Assembly (NCBI RefSeq): GCF_014648675.1
Contig: NZ_BMRO01000011.1
Span: forward strand, 200,239-264,238
Direction: 5' to 3'
Length of the DNA stretch: 64,000 nucleotides
Source: Actinomadura livida
GTDB lineage: Bacteria; Actinomycetota; Actinomycetes; Streptosporangiales; Streptosporangiaceae
Part shown: in pieces, positions 42,465 to 55,893 of the stretch
How the letters are laid out: each line of letters opens with the position of its first letter
Numbering within the stretch: position 1 is the stretch's first letter
Notes under the pieces: generated by a model
The model's database searches: none
What the model was told of the DNA's origin: nothing
What the model saw: the letters and a program-made list of their open reading frames with translations, nothing else
Program-made: the position numbers and the translations under genes

Positions 42465-43522
42465 GCACCGGTGTGCGCTGCATGCTGATGCGGGGCGGCA
42501 CGTCCAAGGGCGCCTACTTCCTGGCCGGGGACCTGCCGTCCGACCCGGGCGAGCGGGACGGCCTGCTGCTGCGCGCCATGGGCAGCCCCGACCCCCGGCA
42601 GATCGACGGGATCGGCGGCGCCCACCCGCTCACCAGCAAGGTCGCGGTGGTGTCCCGCTCGGCCGGCCCGGACGCCGACGTCGACTACCTCTTCCTCCAG
42701 CTCGGCGTGGCGGAGCCGACGGTGTCCGACCGGCAGAACTGCGGGAACCTGCTCGCCGGGGTCGGGCCGTTCGCCGTCGAGCGGGGGCTGGTCGAGGCGG
42801 GCGGCGAGCGGACGAGCGTCCGCATCCGGATGGTCAACTCCGGCGGCGTCGCGACCGCGACGTTCCCGACGCCCGGCGGCGCCGTCGCCTACGACGGGGA
42901 CACCGCGATCTCCGGCGTGCCGGGGACCGCCGCCCCGGTCTTCCTGGACTTCGCGGAGACGGAAGGGTCGGCCTGCGGGGCGCTGCTTCCCACCGGCCGT
43001 CTCCGCGATCTGATCGACGGCGTCGAGGTGACCTGCGTCGACAACGGGATGCCGGTGGTGGTCGCCGCCGCGGCCGACCTCGGCGTCACCGGCTACGAGA
43101 GCCCGGAGGAACTGGGCGCGCTGTCCGGGCTGGGCGAGCGCGTCCAGGAGCTGCGGCTCCGGGCCGGCGAGCTGATGGGGCTCGGGGACGTCACCGCGGC
43201 CTCGGTGCCGAAGACCACCCTCGTCGCGCCGCCGCGCGACGGCGGGACGATCTGCACCCGCACGTTCATCCCGGTGCGGGTGCACACCTCGATCGGGGTG
43301 CTCGGCGCCGTCAGCGTCGGCACCGCCCTGCTGCTCGACGGCGCGGTCGGCCACGACATCGCCGAACTCCCGCCGCCCGGCGCGCCGCTGAGCATCGAGC
43401 ACCCGGCCGGGCGCCTGGACGTGGCGGTCGAGCTGGACGGCACGGCCGTCCGGCGCGCCGGCGTCGTCCGGACGGCCCGCAAGCTTTTCGACGGAACCGT
43501 CTTCCCCCGGAGCAGCCCATGA
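42461..43522 (+). CDS. galD: 4-oxalomesaconate tautomerase (PrpF family)
   Basis: A 353-residue PrpF/GalD-type isomerase with a diaminopimelate-epimerase-like double fold: LMRGGTSKGAYFLAGDLP at the start, QNCGNLLAGVGPFAVERG (family Cys region) and GHDIAELPPPGAPLSIEHPAGR at the end. It converts the keto and enol forms of oxalomesaconate to feed the hydratase. GTG 42461 overlaps the aldolase stop. Confidence 0.83.
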   Translation: MSTGVRCMLMRGGTSKGAYFLAGDLPSDPGERDGLLLRAMGSPDPRQIDGIGGAHPLTSKVAVVSRSAGPDADVDYLFLQLGVAEPTVSDRQNCGNLLAGVGPFAVERGLVEAGGERTSVRIRMVNSGGVATATFPTPGGAVAYDGDTAISGVPGTAAPVFLDFAETEGSACGALLPTGRLRDLIDGVEVTCVDNGMPVVVAAAADLGVTGYESPEELGALSGLGERVQELRLRAGELMGLGDVTAASVPKTTLVAPPRDGGTICTRTFIPVRVHTSIGVLGAVSVGTALLLDGAVGHDIAELPPPGAPLSIEHPAGRLDVAVELDGTAVRRAGVVRTARKLFDGTVFPRSSP

Positions 43523-44466
43523 CCCTCAAGCACGAGATCGCGCACGTCGGCCACGTCGAGCTGCTGACGCCCGAGCCGGAGAAGAGCCTGTGGTTCTTCA
43601 CCCGCGTCATGGGCCTCACCGAGAACGGCGCCGAGGGCGACTCGGTGTACCTGCGGACGTGGGACGACTACGAGCACCACACGCTCAAGCTGACCGCGCA
43701 CACCACGTCCGGCATCCGGCGGACCGGGCTGCGCGCGTCGTCGCAGGAGGCGCTCGACCGCCGCGTCCGCGCGATCGAGGACGCGGGCCTCGGCATCGGC
43801 TGGCGCGACGGCGACCCGGGCATCGGCCCGACCTACGTGTTCCGCGATCCGGACGGCCACGAGCTGGAGATCTACTGGGAGTCGGAGTGGTACGAGGCGC
43901 CGCCGGAATTGGCGCCGTCGCTGAAGAACCAGGCGCAGGCGTACCCCGCGATGGGCGTGTGCGTCCGCCGCCTCGACCACGTCAACTTCCTGGCCGCCGA
44001 GGTCGAGCCGAGCACCGATTTCCTGCGGGACGTGCTGGGCGGCCACCCCACCGAGCAGATCCGGCTGGACGACGGCACGATCGCCGGGCGCTGGGTCACG
44101 TTCACCAACAAGTCGTACGACCTCGTCTACACGCGCGACCGGACGGGCGGCAACGGCCGCCTGCACCACATCGCGTTCGCGACCGACACCCGCGAGGACA
44201 TCCTCCGCGCCGCCGACATCTTCCTCGACAACGGCGTCTTCATCGAGACGGGACCGCACAAGCACGCCATCCAGCAGACGTTCTTCCTCTACGTCTACGA
44301 GCCGGGCGGCAACCGCGTCGAGCTGTGCAATCCGGGCGCCCGCCTGGTGCTGGCCCCGGACTGGAAGACGATCACCTGGACGGAGGCGGAGCGCGCGAAG
44401 GGCCAGGCGTGGGGCCTGCAGACCATCGAGTCCTTCCACACCCACGGCACGCCCCCCGTCCCCTGA
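43519..44466 (+). CDS. type I extradiol ring-cleavage dioxygenase (VOC fold)
   Basis: A 315-residue two-domain dioxygenase. The C-terminal domain keeps the 2-His-1-Glu iron site: H154 in RRLDHVNF, H216 or H217 in RLHHIAFAT, and E268 in GGNRVELCNPG. The N-terminal domain is the degenerate copy. It probably opens the catecholic ring of a carboxylated substrate; together with GalB, GalC and GalD it would give a full meta-cleavage branch, but gallate and protocatechuate dioxygenases of the best-known pathways belong to other folds. The ATG overlaps the galD stop. The palindromic repeat begins at the next base after the stop. Confidence 0.85.
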   Translation: MTLKHEIAHVGHVELLTPEPEKSLWFFTRVMGLTENGAEGDSVYLRTWDDYEHHTLKLTAHTTSGIRRTGLRASSQEALDRRVRAIEDAGLGIGWRDGDPGIGPTYVFRDPDGHELEIYWESEWYEAPPELAPSLKNQAQAYPAMGVCVRRLDHVNFLAAEVEPSTDFLRDVLGGHPTEQIRLDDGTIAGRWVTFTNKSYDLVYTRDRTGGNGRLHHIAFATDTREDILRAADIFLDNGVFIETGPHKHAIQQTFFLYVYEPGGNRVELCNPGARLVLAPDWKTITWTEAERAKGQAWGLQTIESFHTHGTPPVP

Positions 44467-44532
44467 CCGTTGACTTGCGGCGTGTTGTTGTTATGGAGCG
44501 CTTCATAACAACAACACGCCGCAAGTCAACGG
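44467..44532. repeat. palindromic repeat copy 2, bidirectional terminator
   Basis: Two 29-base arms (44467-44495 and 44504-44532) pair perfectly around GAGCGCTT, which can itself fold further. The arms agree with copies 1 and 3. The TGA at 44526-44528 in the right arm is the stop codon of the minus-strand dehydrogenase gene, and the dioxygenase stop ends at the base before the left arm. Confidence 0.9.
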
Positions 44533-45287
44533 GAGAGGCGGGTCAGGAGGTCGCGGCTGGCGGCGGACATCGTGGGCTCGACGTCCAGCTCCTCCAGCAT
44601 TTTCGCTGCGGCCTCCATTTCTGCGGCTCGGCGTTCGGCGTGTTTGTAGGTGCCCCCTACCAAACGGGTCACTGTGGCGTCCCCGGCCGCCGTCAGCTCG
44701 TCGACGATGTTCTGCCGGAGCCAGTCCTCGCAGCCCGCCGCACGCGCCGCCTCCAGCGCCTCGACCACCGACGCGGCGAGGCCCTTGAAGAAGACGCTGC
44801 GGAGCAGCTTGCGGGCCGCCGCCGTCCCGGCCTCGGCGTCCATCACCTCGACGGACGCGCCGAGCGGCCCGAGCAGGCGCCGGACGTCCCCGGCGCCGTT
44901 CCCGCAGGCCAGCATCGGGGTGCGCAGCCCGCGTCCCGGCACCGGCGCCATGATCGCGACGTCCGCGAACCTGACCCCGGCCGCCGCGGCGAGCGCGGCG
45001 AGCTCCCGCTTCAGGCCCGGCGACCCGGTGTTCAGATCGGCCCACACGGCACCGTCGCGGACCCCGCCCAGGCCCGCCTTGAGCGCGGCCACGGCATCGT
45101 GCGCGCTGTTGACGCTGAGGATCAGCTCGGCCCCCGCGGCGGCCTCCGCCTCGCCCCCGGCCCGGAGCATGCCGTCCGGCGCCGGGACGGCCGGGTCGTA
45201 CCCGCGCACCACCGCCCCCGCCGCGACGAGGTCGCGCCCGATCGCGCCGCCCGCCTCTCCGAGCCCCAGGACCGCGATGGCCGGCAT
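44526..45287 (-). CDS. NAD(P)-dependent beta-hydroxyacid dehydrogenase-like protein (DUF1932)
   Basis: A 253-residue protein. An NAD-binding Rossmann domain opens it (IAVLGLGEAGGAIGRDLVAA) and the C-terminal DUF1932-type domain has ARKLLRSVFFKGLAASVVEA with the family Lys. It is related to 6-phosphogluconate dehydrogenases; the substrate may be an acid of the neighbouring pathway. The start at 45287 has GAGGAGG upstream. It diverges from the GntR gene. Confidence 0.8.
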   Translation of the reverse strand: MPAIAVLGLGEAGGAIGRDLVAAGAVVRGYDPAVPAPDGMLRAGGEAEAAAGAELILSVNSAHDAVAALKAGLGGVRDGAVWADLNTGSPGLKRELAALAAAAGVRFADVAIMAPVPGRGLRTPMLACGNGAGDVRRLLGPLGASVEVMDAEAGTAAARKLLRSVFFKGLAASVVEALEAARAAGCEDWLRQNIVDELTAAGDATVTRLVGGTYKHAERRAAEMEAAAKMLEELDVEPTMSAASRDLLTRLSR

Positions 45288-45340
45288 ACCGTTCCTCCTC
45301 GGCGACGAGCACCCGTGGGCTACCTTAGATCAGCGACAAA

Positions 45341-45352
45341 ATTGGCGACAAT
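45341..45352. promoter_or_regulatory. probable GntR autoregulatory operator
   Basis: ATTGGCGACAAT has the same ATTG-N2-GACAAT frame as the palindrome before the galB-like gene. A further GCGACAA half-site precedes it. It lies between the divergent dehydrogenase and GntR genes. Confidence 0.6.
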
Positions 45353-45364
45353 CGTGGGGCGACC

Positions 45365-45997
45365 GTGAGCGACGTGGTGGCGGGGATCCGGGACGCGATC
45401 CTCCGCGGCGAGTTCGTCGCGAACCAGCGGCTGATCGAGGCGGACCTGTCCGAGCGGTTCGCGGCCAGCCGCGCGGCCGTCCGCGCGGCGCTGCTCGAAC
45501 TGGCGAACGAGGGGCTGATCGAGCGCGTCCAGAACCGCGGCGCCCGCGTCCGCGCGGTCTCCCTCGACGAGGCCGTGGAGATCACCGAGGTCCGGATGGT
45601 GATCGAGGGCCTGTGCGCCGCCAAGGCCGCCGCGCGGGTAACCGAGCGGGAGGCCGCCGACCTGCGGGCGATCGGCGCGGAGATGGGCGAGGCCGTCTCG
45701 TCCGGCGACGTGCTCGGCTACTCCCGGCTGAACGAGCGGCTGCACCGCCGCATCCGCGAGATCAGCGGCCAGCGGACGGCCGCGGAGGTCCTGGAGCGGC
45801 TGCGCGCCCAGAACGTCCGGCACCAGTTCCGGCTCGCCATGCACCCGGGCCGCCCGCAGGTCTCCCTCCCGCAGCACCTGGAGATCATCGAGGCGATCTG
45901 CGCCCGTGATCCGGCGGCGGCCGAACGCGCCGCCCGCACCCATCTGCGCAGCGTCATCGAGACCCTCGCCCAGATCGACCAGAGCCGCACTCCCTGA
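45365..45997 (+). CDS. GntR-family (FadR-type) regulator of the aromatic operon
   Basis: A 210-residue regulator: winged helix about 1-65 ([20 protein letters not shown]), FCD ligand domain behind it with metal-type residues in [15 protein letters not shown] and [12 protein letters not shown]. It starts at GTG 45365, directly behind the ATTG-N2-GACAAT motif. The shared motif in the galB promoter makes it the likely repressor of that operon, with a pathway acid as inducer. Confidence 0.87.
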   Translation: MSDVVAGIRDAILRGEFVANQRLIEADLSERFAASRAAVRAALLELANEGLIERVQNRGARVRAVSLDEAVEITEVRMVIEGLCAAKAAARVTEREAADLRAIGAEMGEAVSSGDVLGYSRLNERLHRRIREISGQRTAAEVLERLRAQNVRHQFRLAMHPGRPQVSLPQHLEIIEAICARDPAAAERAARTHLRSVIETLAQIDQSRTP

Positions 45998-46127
45998 GGC
46001 CGGCCGGCCCCCGCCGCACCACCGAAAACCCTTCGCTCTCGCGCGTCCTCCGCCGTACCGTCATGCATGCCGTAAAGGGACGATCTTGTCCGGCGGCGGT
46101 CGTCATCGAGAGAAACGGAGGATCCCG

Positions 46128-48149
<2,022 letters not shown>

Positions 48150-48159
48150 GCCGGCCGGG

Positions 48160-48189
48160 CCGGGGCCGCACCACCGGGTGCGGCCCCGG
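48160..48189. terminator. bidirectional terminator between EF-G and LysR genes
   Basis: A 13-bp perfect stem (48160-48172 with 48177-48189) and 4-base loop fill the gap between two convergent genes. Confidence 0.85.
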
Positions 48190-49113
48190 TCAGCTCCAGA
48201 TGGTCACGTAGACCGGGGGGCGGAAGCGGGACGGCGGGACGCCCGAGCCGGGGGAGCGCATGATGTGCAGCGCGTCGGCGGTGGCGAGGAAGCGGCGGAA
48301 CGCGCCCGCCAGGGGCGGCCGTCGGTCCGGCGCCAGCGTCGTGGCGTGCCAGCGGACCTCCACGGGCGTGGCGGGGGTCGCGATGACCCGCAGCTCGCCG
48401 CGCTGCACGCGCGGCGCGACCAGGTGCGCGAGCGCGACCGCCAGCCCGTCGCCGTCGGCGGCGGCCGCCCACGCGGCCGTCTGGTTCGGGTAGACGCGGA
48501 TCCGGTCCTCGGGCACCTTCAGGCGGCGCAGCAGCAGGGACGTCTCGCTGCACGGGTCGGTGCCGGACGGGTCCACCAGCCAGTGCGGGCGCGGCGCGGC
48601 GCGGGTGCCGACGGCGACGAGGCTCGCCCGGAACACCGGCTCGCTGACCAGCCCGGGGTCGTCGGCGAGGCGCGGGCCGAGCGCCACGTCCGCGAGGCGG
48701 TTGTGCAGCAGGACGGGCATCTCCCTCCCGGCGACGACCCCCGCGGTGCCCTCGACATCGCGGCTGGAGCGGGCGGCGAACGCGTCCAGCAGCGGCGTCG
48801 CGACGAACTCCGCGAGCGCGGGAACGGCGACGACGCGCAGCGCCTCCGGGGCGCCGCGGGCGGCGCGCACCGCGCCCTCGGCCTCCGCGCCGAGCACCAC
48901 CATCTGCGACGCGATCGGCAGCAGGCGGGCGCCGCCCTCGGTCAGCGTCATGCCGTCGCGGCCGCGGACGAGGAGCGGGTCGTCGAGGTGCTGCCGCAGC
49001 GCGGCGAGGGCCTGCGACACCGCGGGCTCGCTCACGTTCAGCGCCCGGGCCGCCTCCTTCACCGAGCCGAGCCGGGCGACGAGGACGAAGGCGCCGAGCT
49101 GTGTCAGGGTCAT
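48190..49113 (-). CDS. LysR-family regulator divergent from cox genes
   Basis: A 307-residue LysR protein: helix-turn-helix GSVKEAARALNVSEPAVSQA at about residues 15-34, substrate-binding domain behind. ATG 49113 is the family-like start (MTLTQLGAFVLVARLGSVKE). It faces away from coxM with a 110-base gap and probably activates the CO dehydrogenase operon. Confidence 0.87.
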   Translation of the reverse strand: MTLTQLGAFVLVARLGSVKEAARALNVSEPAVSQALAALRQHLDDPLLVRGRDGMTLTEGGARLLPIASQMVVLGAEAEGAVRAARGAPEALRVVAVPALAEFVATPLLDAFAARSSRDVEGTAGVVAGREMPVLLHNRLADVALGPRLADDPGLVSEPVFRASLVAVGTRAAPRPHWLVDPSGTDPCSETSLLLRRLKVPEDRIRVYPNQTAAWAAAADGDGLAVALAHLVAPRVQRGELRVIATPATPVEVRWHATTLAPDRRPPLAGAFRRFLATADALHIMRSPGSGVPPSRFRPPVYVTIWS

Positions 49114-49223
49114 GGGCCGGTCCAGCCTCCCGGGGCCACCCGTTAACCCTTCGCTTATTCGGGTGTTGTCCCAGCGTACGGGCAGAGTGAGAATCCGGTC
49201 ACATCCCACTTCGAGGGGGCGTC

Positions 49224-50129
49224 GTGCAGGTACCGGCGAATTTCGAGTACGAGAAGGCGACGACCGTCGAGGAGACCCTCGCGCTGCTCGCCCGGCACGG
49301 GGACGAGGCGCGGGTGGTGGCGGGCGGCCACAGCCTGCTGCCCATGATGAAGCTGCGGCTGGCGCAGCCCGAGGCGCTCATCGACATCAACGACGTGGCG
49401 GAGCTGGCCCGCATCCGGATCGAGGGCGGCATGCTGTGCGTGGGCGCGCTCGTCCGGCACGCCGAACTGCTCGACTCGCCGGTCGCGGGCGAGCACTTCC
49501 CGATCCTGCACGACGCGGAGCGGGTGATCGCCGACCCGGTGGTCCGCAACCGCGGCACGGTCGGCGGCTCGCTGTGCCAGGCCGACCCGTCGGAGGACCT
49601 GTCGGCCGCGTTCGGCGCGCTGAAGGCGTCGGCGGTGATCCGCGGGCCGGACGGCGAGCGGACCGTCTCCCTCCGCGAGTTCCACACCGGCCCCTACGAG
49701 ACGGTCGTGGAGCCGGGCGAGCTGCTCATCGAGCTGCGCATACCGATCAGGCCGGGCGTTGGTGGGGGCGGGCCCCCGTCAGGGGGTCGGTATCAGCACG
49801 GCAGCGCCTACGAGAAGGTCGAGCGGCGGGTGGGGGACTGGCCGCTCGCCGCCGCCGGCGCCGCCCTCTGGCTGGAGGGCGGCCGGATCGCCGACGCCGG
49901 CATCGGGCTCACCGCCGTCCGCGCCGAGCACTTCGTCGCGCCCGAGGCGGAGGAGGTGCTGCGCGGGGCCGTCCCGTCCGAGGAGGTGTTCGCCGAGGCC
50001 GGACGGGTCGCCGCCGAGCACTGCGACCCCGGTTCCGACCAGCGGGGACCGGCCGACTACAAGCGGCACCTGGCCGGAGAGCTGACCACACGCGCGCTGC
50101 GCCGCGCCTACGGGAGGTCGCAGGCATGA
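49224..50129 (+). CDS. coxM: CO dehydrogenase medium (FAD) subunit
   Basis: A 301-residue FAD subunit of the molybdenum hydroxylase family. FAD-binding loops are AGGHSLLPMMKLRL and TVGGSLCQADPSED. It passes electrons from the iron-sulfur subunit to the respiratory chain. The loop PGVGGGGPPSGGRYQHG is an unusual Gly-rich insert near residue 180. GTG start at 49224. First gene of the M-S-L order typical of form I enzymes. Confidence 0.88.
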   Translation: MQVPANFEYEKATTVEETLALLARHGDEARVVAGGHSLLPMMKLRLAQPEALIDINDVAELARIRIEGGMLCVGALVRHAELLDSPVAGEHFPILHDAERVIADPVVRNRGTVGGSLCQADPSEDLSAAFGALKASAVIRGPDGERTVSLREFHTGPYETVVEPGELLIELRIPIRPGVGGGGPPSGGRYQHGSAYEKVERRVGDWPLAAAGAALWLEGGRIADAGIGLTAVRAEHFVAPEAEEVLRGAVPSEEVFAEAGRVAAEHCDPGSDQRGPADYKRHLAGELTTRALRRAYGRSQA

Positions 50130-50607
50130 ACATCACCGTGACGGTCAACGGGCAGCCCTGCACGCGCGACGTGGAGCCGCGCCTGCTGCTCGTCCACTTC
50201 CTCCGCGACGAACTCGACCTCACCGGGACGCACTGGGGGTGCGACACGTCCAACTGCGGGGCCTGCGTCGTCTGGCTGGACGACGTGCCGGTGAAGTCGT
50301 GCACGGTCCTGGCGGTGATGGCGTCCGGCAGGGAGGTCCGCACCGTGGAGGGCCTGGAGCGGGACGGCGAGCTCGACCCGGTCCAGAAGGGCTTCTCCGA
50401 GTGCCACGGCCTCCAGTGCGGGTTCTGCACCCCCGGGATGATGATGACGTCGCGGTGGCTGCTCGACCGCAGCCCCGACCCGACCGAGGCGGAGATCCGC
50501 GAGGCGCTGTCGGGGCAGATCTGCCGGTGCACCGGCTACGAGAACATCGTCCGGTCCGTCCGCTGGGCGGCCGAGCATCCCGCCGAGAAGCCCGAGGAAG
50601 TGACCCC

Positions 50608-50611
<4 letters not shown>
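50126..50611 (+). CDS. coxS: CO dehydrogenase small (2Fe-2S) subunit
   Basis: A 161-residue subunit with two [2Fe-2S] sites: plant-type C39, C44, C47, C59 and the second C98, C101, C133, C135 (CGFCTPG and CRCTGY). ATG overlaps the coxM stop and its own stop overlaps coxL, both by four bases. Confidence 0.93.
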
Positions 50612-53033
<2,422 letters not shown>

Positions 53034-53037
<4 letters not shown>

Positions 53038-53792
53038 GCGACAGGACGGAGACGCTGCGCAGCCAGCGGACGCCCTACGTGCTGGCCACGGTCGTCCGCG
53101 CCGAGCGCCCGACGAGCGCGAAGACGGGCGACCGGGCGCTCGTGCTGCCCGACGGGACGATGGAGGGGTTCGTCGGCGGCGAGTGCGCCGAGTCGGCGGT
53201 GCGCGACCAGGCGCTCCGGCTGCTCGCATCCGGCGAGTCGACGCTGCTGCGCATCACGCCCGGTGCGGACTCCTCACCGCTGGACGGGATGGTCACCGTC
53301 ACCAACCCGTGCCTGTCCGGCGGGACGCTCGACGTGTTCCTCGAAACGGTGATCCCGCCCGCCCTCGTCACCGTGCACGGGGACGGGCCGGTCGCCCGCG
53401 CGCTGGTCGACGTCGGCCGCGCCGCCGGGTTCGACGCGCGGCCGGCCGGGGCCGCCGAGCCGCCCCGCCCGGACGCCGCGGCCGTCGTGGTCGCCACGCA
53501 CGGGCGGGACGAGGAGGCGCTCCTCACCGCCGCGCTGCGCGCCGGCGTCCCGTACGTCGGGCTGATCGCCAGCCGGAAGCGGGGCGCGGCGGTCACCGCG
53601 TCCCTGGAGGACGGCGACCGCGTGCGCACCCCGGCTGGCCTGGACATCGGCGCCCGGACGGCGCCCGAGATCGCGCTGTCGGTGCTCGCCGAGATCCTGG
53701 CGCGGCGCCCGGCCCCTGAGCATGCCCCTGCGCCGACACCTGCACCGCGGGAGGCCGACCAGCCGGAAGGAGGCGGGCACTGCTGCGGCTGA
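53034..53792 (+). CDS. XdhC/CoxI-family molybdenum enzyme accessory protein
   Basis: A 252-residue XdhC/CoxI-type protein: VLATVVRAERPTSAKTGDRA at the N-terminus, FVGGECAESAVRDQALR, and a Rossmann-like C-terminal half. Such proteins insert or sulfurate the molybdenum cofactor. The tail GGHCCG is Cys-rich. ATG 53034 overlaps the coxL stop by four bases. Other helpers (coxD, coxE, coxF, coxG) are missing here. Confidence 0.85.
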
Positions 53793-53860
53793 GCCGCCGC
53801 CCCCGCTAGTCTCGGTGGGGCGGGGCGGCTGCCCCGCGATCCGCGAGGGGGAGTGCGCAC

Positions 53861-55399
53861 GTGTTCGAGTCCGTGCTCGTGGCGAACCGCGGCGAGATCG
53901 CCGGCCGGATCATCCACACGGCGCGCGCGATGGGCATCAAGGCCATCGCGGTGTACTCCGACGCCGACGCCGACCTGCCGTTCGTGGCGGAGGCGGACGA
54001 GGCCGTCCTGATCGGCCCCGCCGACCCCGCGCGCAGCTACCTCAACGTCCCCGCGGTCCTTGAGGCCGCGCGCCGGACCAACGCGCAGGCCGTCCACCCC
54101 GGCTACGGGTTCCTCGCCGAGAGCGCCGCGTTCGCCCGCGCGGTCACCGACCACGGCCGCGTCTGGGTCGGGCCGCCGCCGCTCGTCATCGCCCGGATGA
54201 GCGACAAGATCAACGCGCGGAACCTGATGAAGGAGGCGGGCGTCCCCGTCGCGCCCGGCGTGTGGGAGCCCGTCCCGGACGCCGACACGGCGGTCGGGGA
54301 GGCCGAGCGGATCGGCTACCCGGTGCTGGTCAAGCCCGCCGCGGGCGCCGGCGGCGTCGGCATGGCCGCCGCCCGCGACGAGGCGGCGCTGCGCACGGCG
54401 TACGAGGCGGCCCGGTCCAGCGCCGCCCGCCTGTTCGGGCAGGACGACATCCTCCTCGAACGCTTCATCGACGGCGCCCGGCACGTCGAGGTGCAGATCC
54501 TCGGCCTGAACGACGGCACCGTCGTGACGCTCGGCGACCGGGACTGCTCCGTCCAGCGCCGCTACCAGAAGGTCGTGGAGGAGGCCCCGTCGCCCGGCGT
54601 CGGCCCCGAGCTGCGCGAGCGGATGCTCGCCGCCGCCGTCCGGGCGGGCGAGGCGGTCGGCTACCGCGGCGCGGGCACCGTCGAGTTCCTCGTGGACCCC
54701 GCGGCGCAGGAGTTCTTCTTCCTGGAGCTGAGCACCCGCCTCCAGGTGGAGCACGCCGTGACCGAGCTGGTCACCGGCATCGACCTGGTCGAATGGCAGT
54801 TCCGCATCGCCGCGGGCGAGCCCGGCCCGTCCGCCGTCCCCGCGCCGCGCGGCCATGCCGTCGAGTTCCGCGTCTACGCCGAGGACCCGCGGCGGTTCCT
54901 GCCCGTGCCCGGCACCATCAAGGTGTGGGAGGAGCCCGTCGGCGACGGCATCCGCATCGACGCCGGCTACGTCGAGGGCGACACCGTCACGCCCCACTAC
55001 GCGATGCTGCTCGCCAAGCTCTGCGTCCACGGCCACGACCGCGAGCACGCGCTGAGCAAGGCCAGGGCCGCCCTCGACGCGTTCTGCATCGAGGGGCTCC
55101 CCACCAACCTGCCCTTCCTGCGGGAGCTGCTCGACCGCCCCGAGTTCGCGGGCGGCGCCTACGACACCGGGCTGGTGGCGCGCATGCGCGGCGCCGCGCC
55201 GGTGGACGCCGCCTACTGCGACAGGTGCGGGGAGCCCGCCGCCGCGCGGGACCACGGCCCGTGCCGCGAGGCCCGCCGGATGGAGCCGCCGCGCTACTGC
55301 CCGCACTGCCGCCGCCGCCTGGTCGTCCAGGTCACCCCGCTGGGCTGGACGGCCCGCTGCTCCGAGCACGGCGACCTGGAGCCGGACCCCGCTCGCTAG
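53861..55399 (+). CDS. biotin carboxylase fused to a BsaP-like six-cysteine domain
   Basis: A 512-residue protein. Residues 1-445 form an ATP-grasp biotin carboxylase ([47 protein letters not shown]). Two key places differ: the metal-site phrase EMNTR reads E289-L-S291-T-R, so the usual Asn is Ser, and the Gly-rich loop is AGAGGVGM. Residues 448-512 carry C453, C456, C468, C480, C483, C500 in [23 protein letters not shown] and WTARCSEHG, which I recognise as the biotin synthase auxiliary protein BsaP pattern. No carboxyltransferase or BCCP gene is adjacent. Start GTG 53861. Confidence 0.8.
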   Translation: MFESVLVANRGEIAGRIIHTARAMGIKAIAVYSDADADLPFVAEADEAVLIGPADPARSYLNVPAVLEAARRTNAQAVHPGYGFLAESAAFARAVTDHGRVWVGPPPLVIARMSDKINARNLMKEAGVPVAPGVWEPVPDADTAVGEAERIGYPVLVKPAAGAGGVGMAAARDEAALRTAYEAARSSAARLFGQDDILLERFIDGARHVEVQILGLNDGTVVTLGDRDCSVQRRYQKVVEEAPSPGVGPELRERMLAAAVRAGEAVGYRGAGTVEFLVDPAAQEFFFLELSTRLQVEHAVTELVTGIDLVEWQFRIAAGEPGPSAVPAPRGHAVEFRVYAEDPRRFLPVPGTIKVWEEPVGDGIRIDAGYVEGDTVTPHYAMLLAKLCVHGHDREHALSKARAALDAFCIEGLPTNLPFLRELLDRPEFAGGAYDTGLVARMRGAAPVDAAYCDRCGEPAAARDHGPCREARRMEPPRYCPHCRRRLVVQVTPLGWTARCSEHGDLEPDPAR

Positions 55400-55893
55400 A
55401 ACTCCAGGGCATAGGTGAGCAGGAGTTTCACGCCGGGCGCGGGGATCCAGTCGCGGTCGGGGGTGCGGACGAAGCCCATCCGCTCGTACATGCGCTGGGC
55501 TCCGACCATGTTCGCCTGGGTCGACAGGCGCAGGCCGCGCAGCCCCGAGGCGCGGGCGCGGTCGATGCACGCCCGCACCATGGCCGTGCCGACGCCCTGG
55601 CCGCGCGCCTTCTCCCGGACGGCGAGCATGCGGAACTCGGCCTCGTCCGGCCCGGCGACCTGGACGTAGGGGCTGCCGGGCCCGCAGTAGGCGACCGCCC
55701 CGACGACCTCGCCCCCGGCCTCGGCGACGAGCAGGTCGGACTTGGCGGCGCGGTCGGCGGCGTCCCGGAGCGTCTCGACGTAGGAGGACGTGGGCGAGAC
55801 CAGGCCGCCGTCCACGTAGGTCTCCACGGTCAGGTCGCCGACCAGCTCGTACTCGTCCGGGCGGGCCGGGCGCACGGTGACCTGCTCAGACAC
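55396..55893 (-). CDS. GNAT-family N-acetyltransferase
   Basis: A 165-residue acetyltransferase with acetyl-CoA motif [20 protein letters not shown] and C-terminal [17 protein letters not shown]. Substrate unknown. It starts within the last codons of the TPP enzyme gene (8-base overlap) and ends in a 4-base overlap with the convergent carboxylase gene, so it is co-transcribed with the TPP enzyme. Confidence 0.88.
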   Translation of the reverse strand: MSEQVTVRPARPDEYELVGDLTVETYVDGGLVSPTSSYVETLRDAADRAAKSDLLVAEAGGEVVGAVAYCGPGSPYVQVAGPDEAEFRMLAVREKARGQGVGTAMVRACIDRARASGLRGLRLSTQANMVGAQRMYERMGFVRTPDRDWIPAPGVKLLLTYALEF

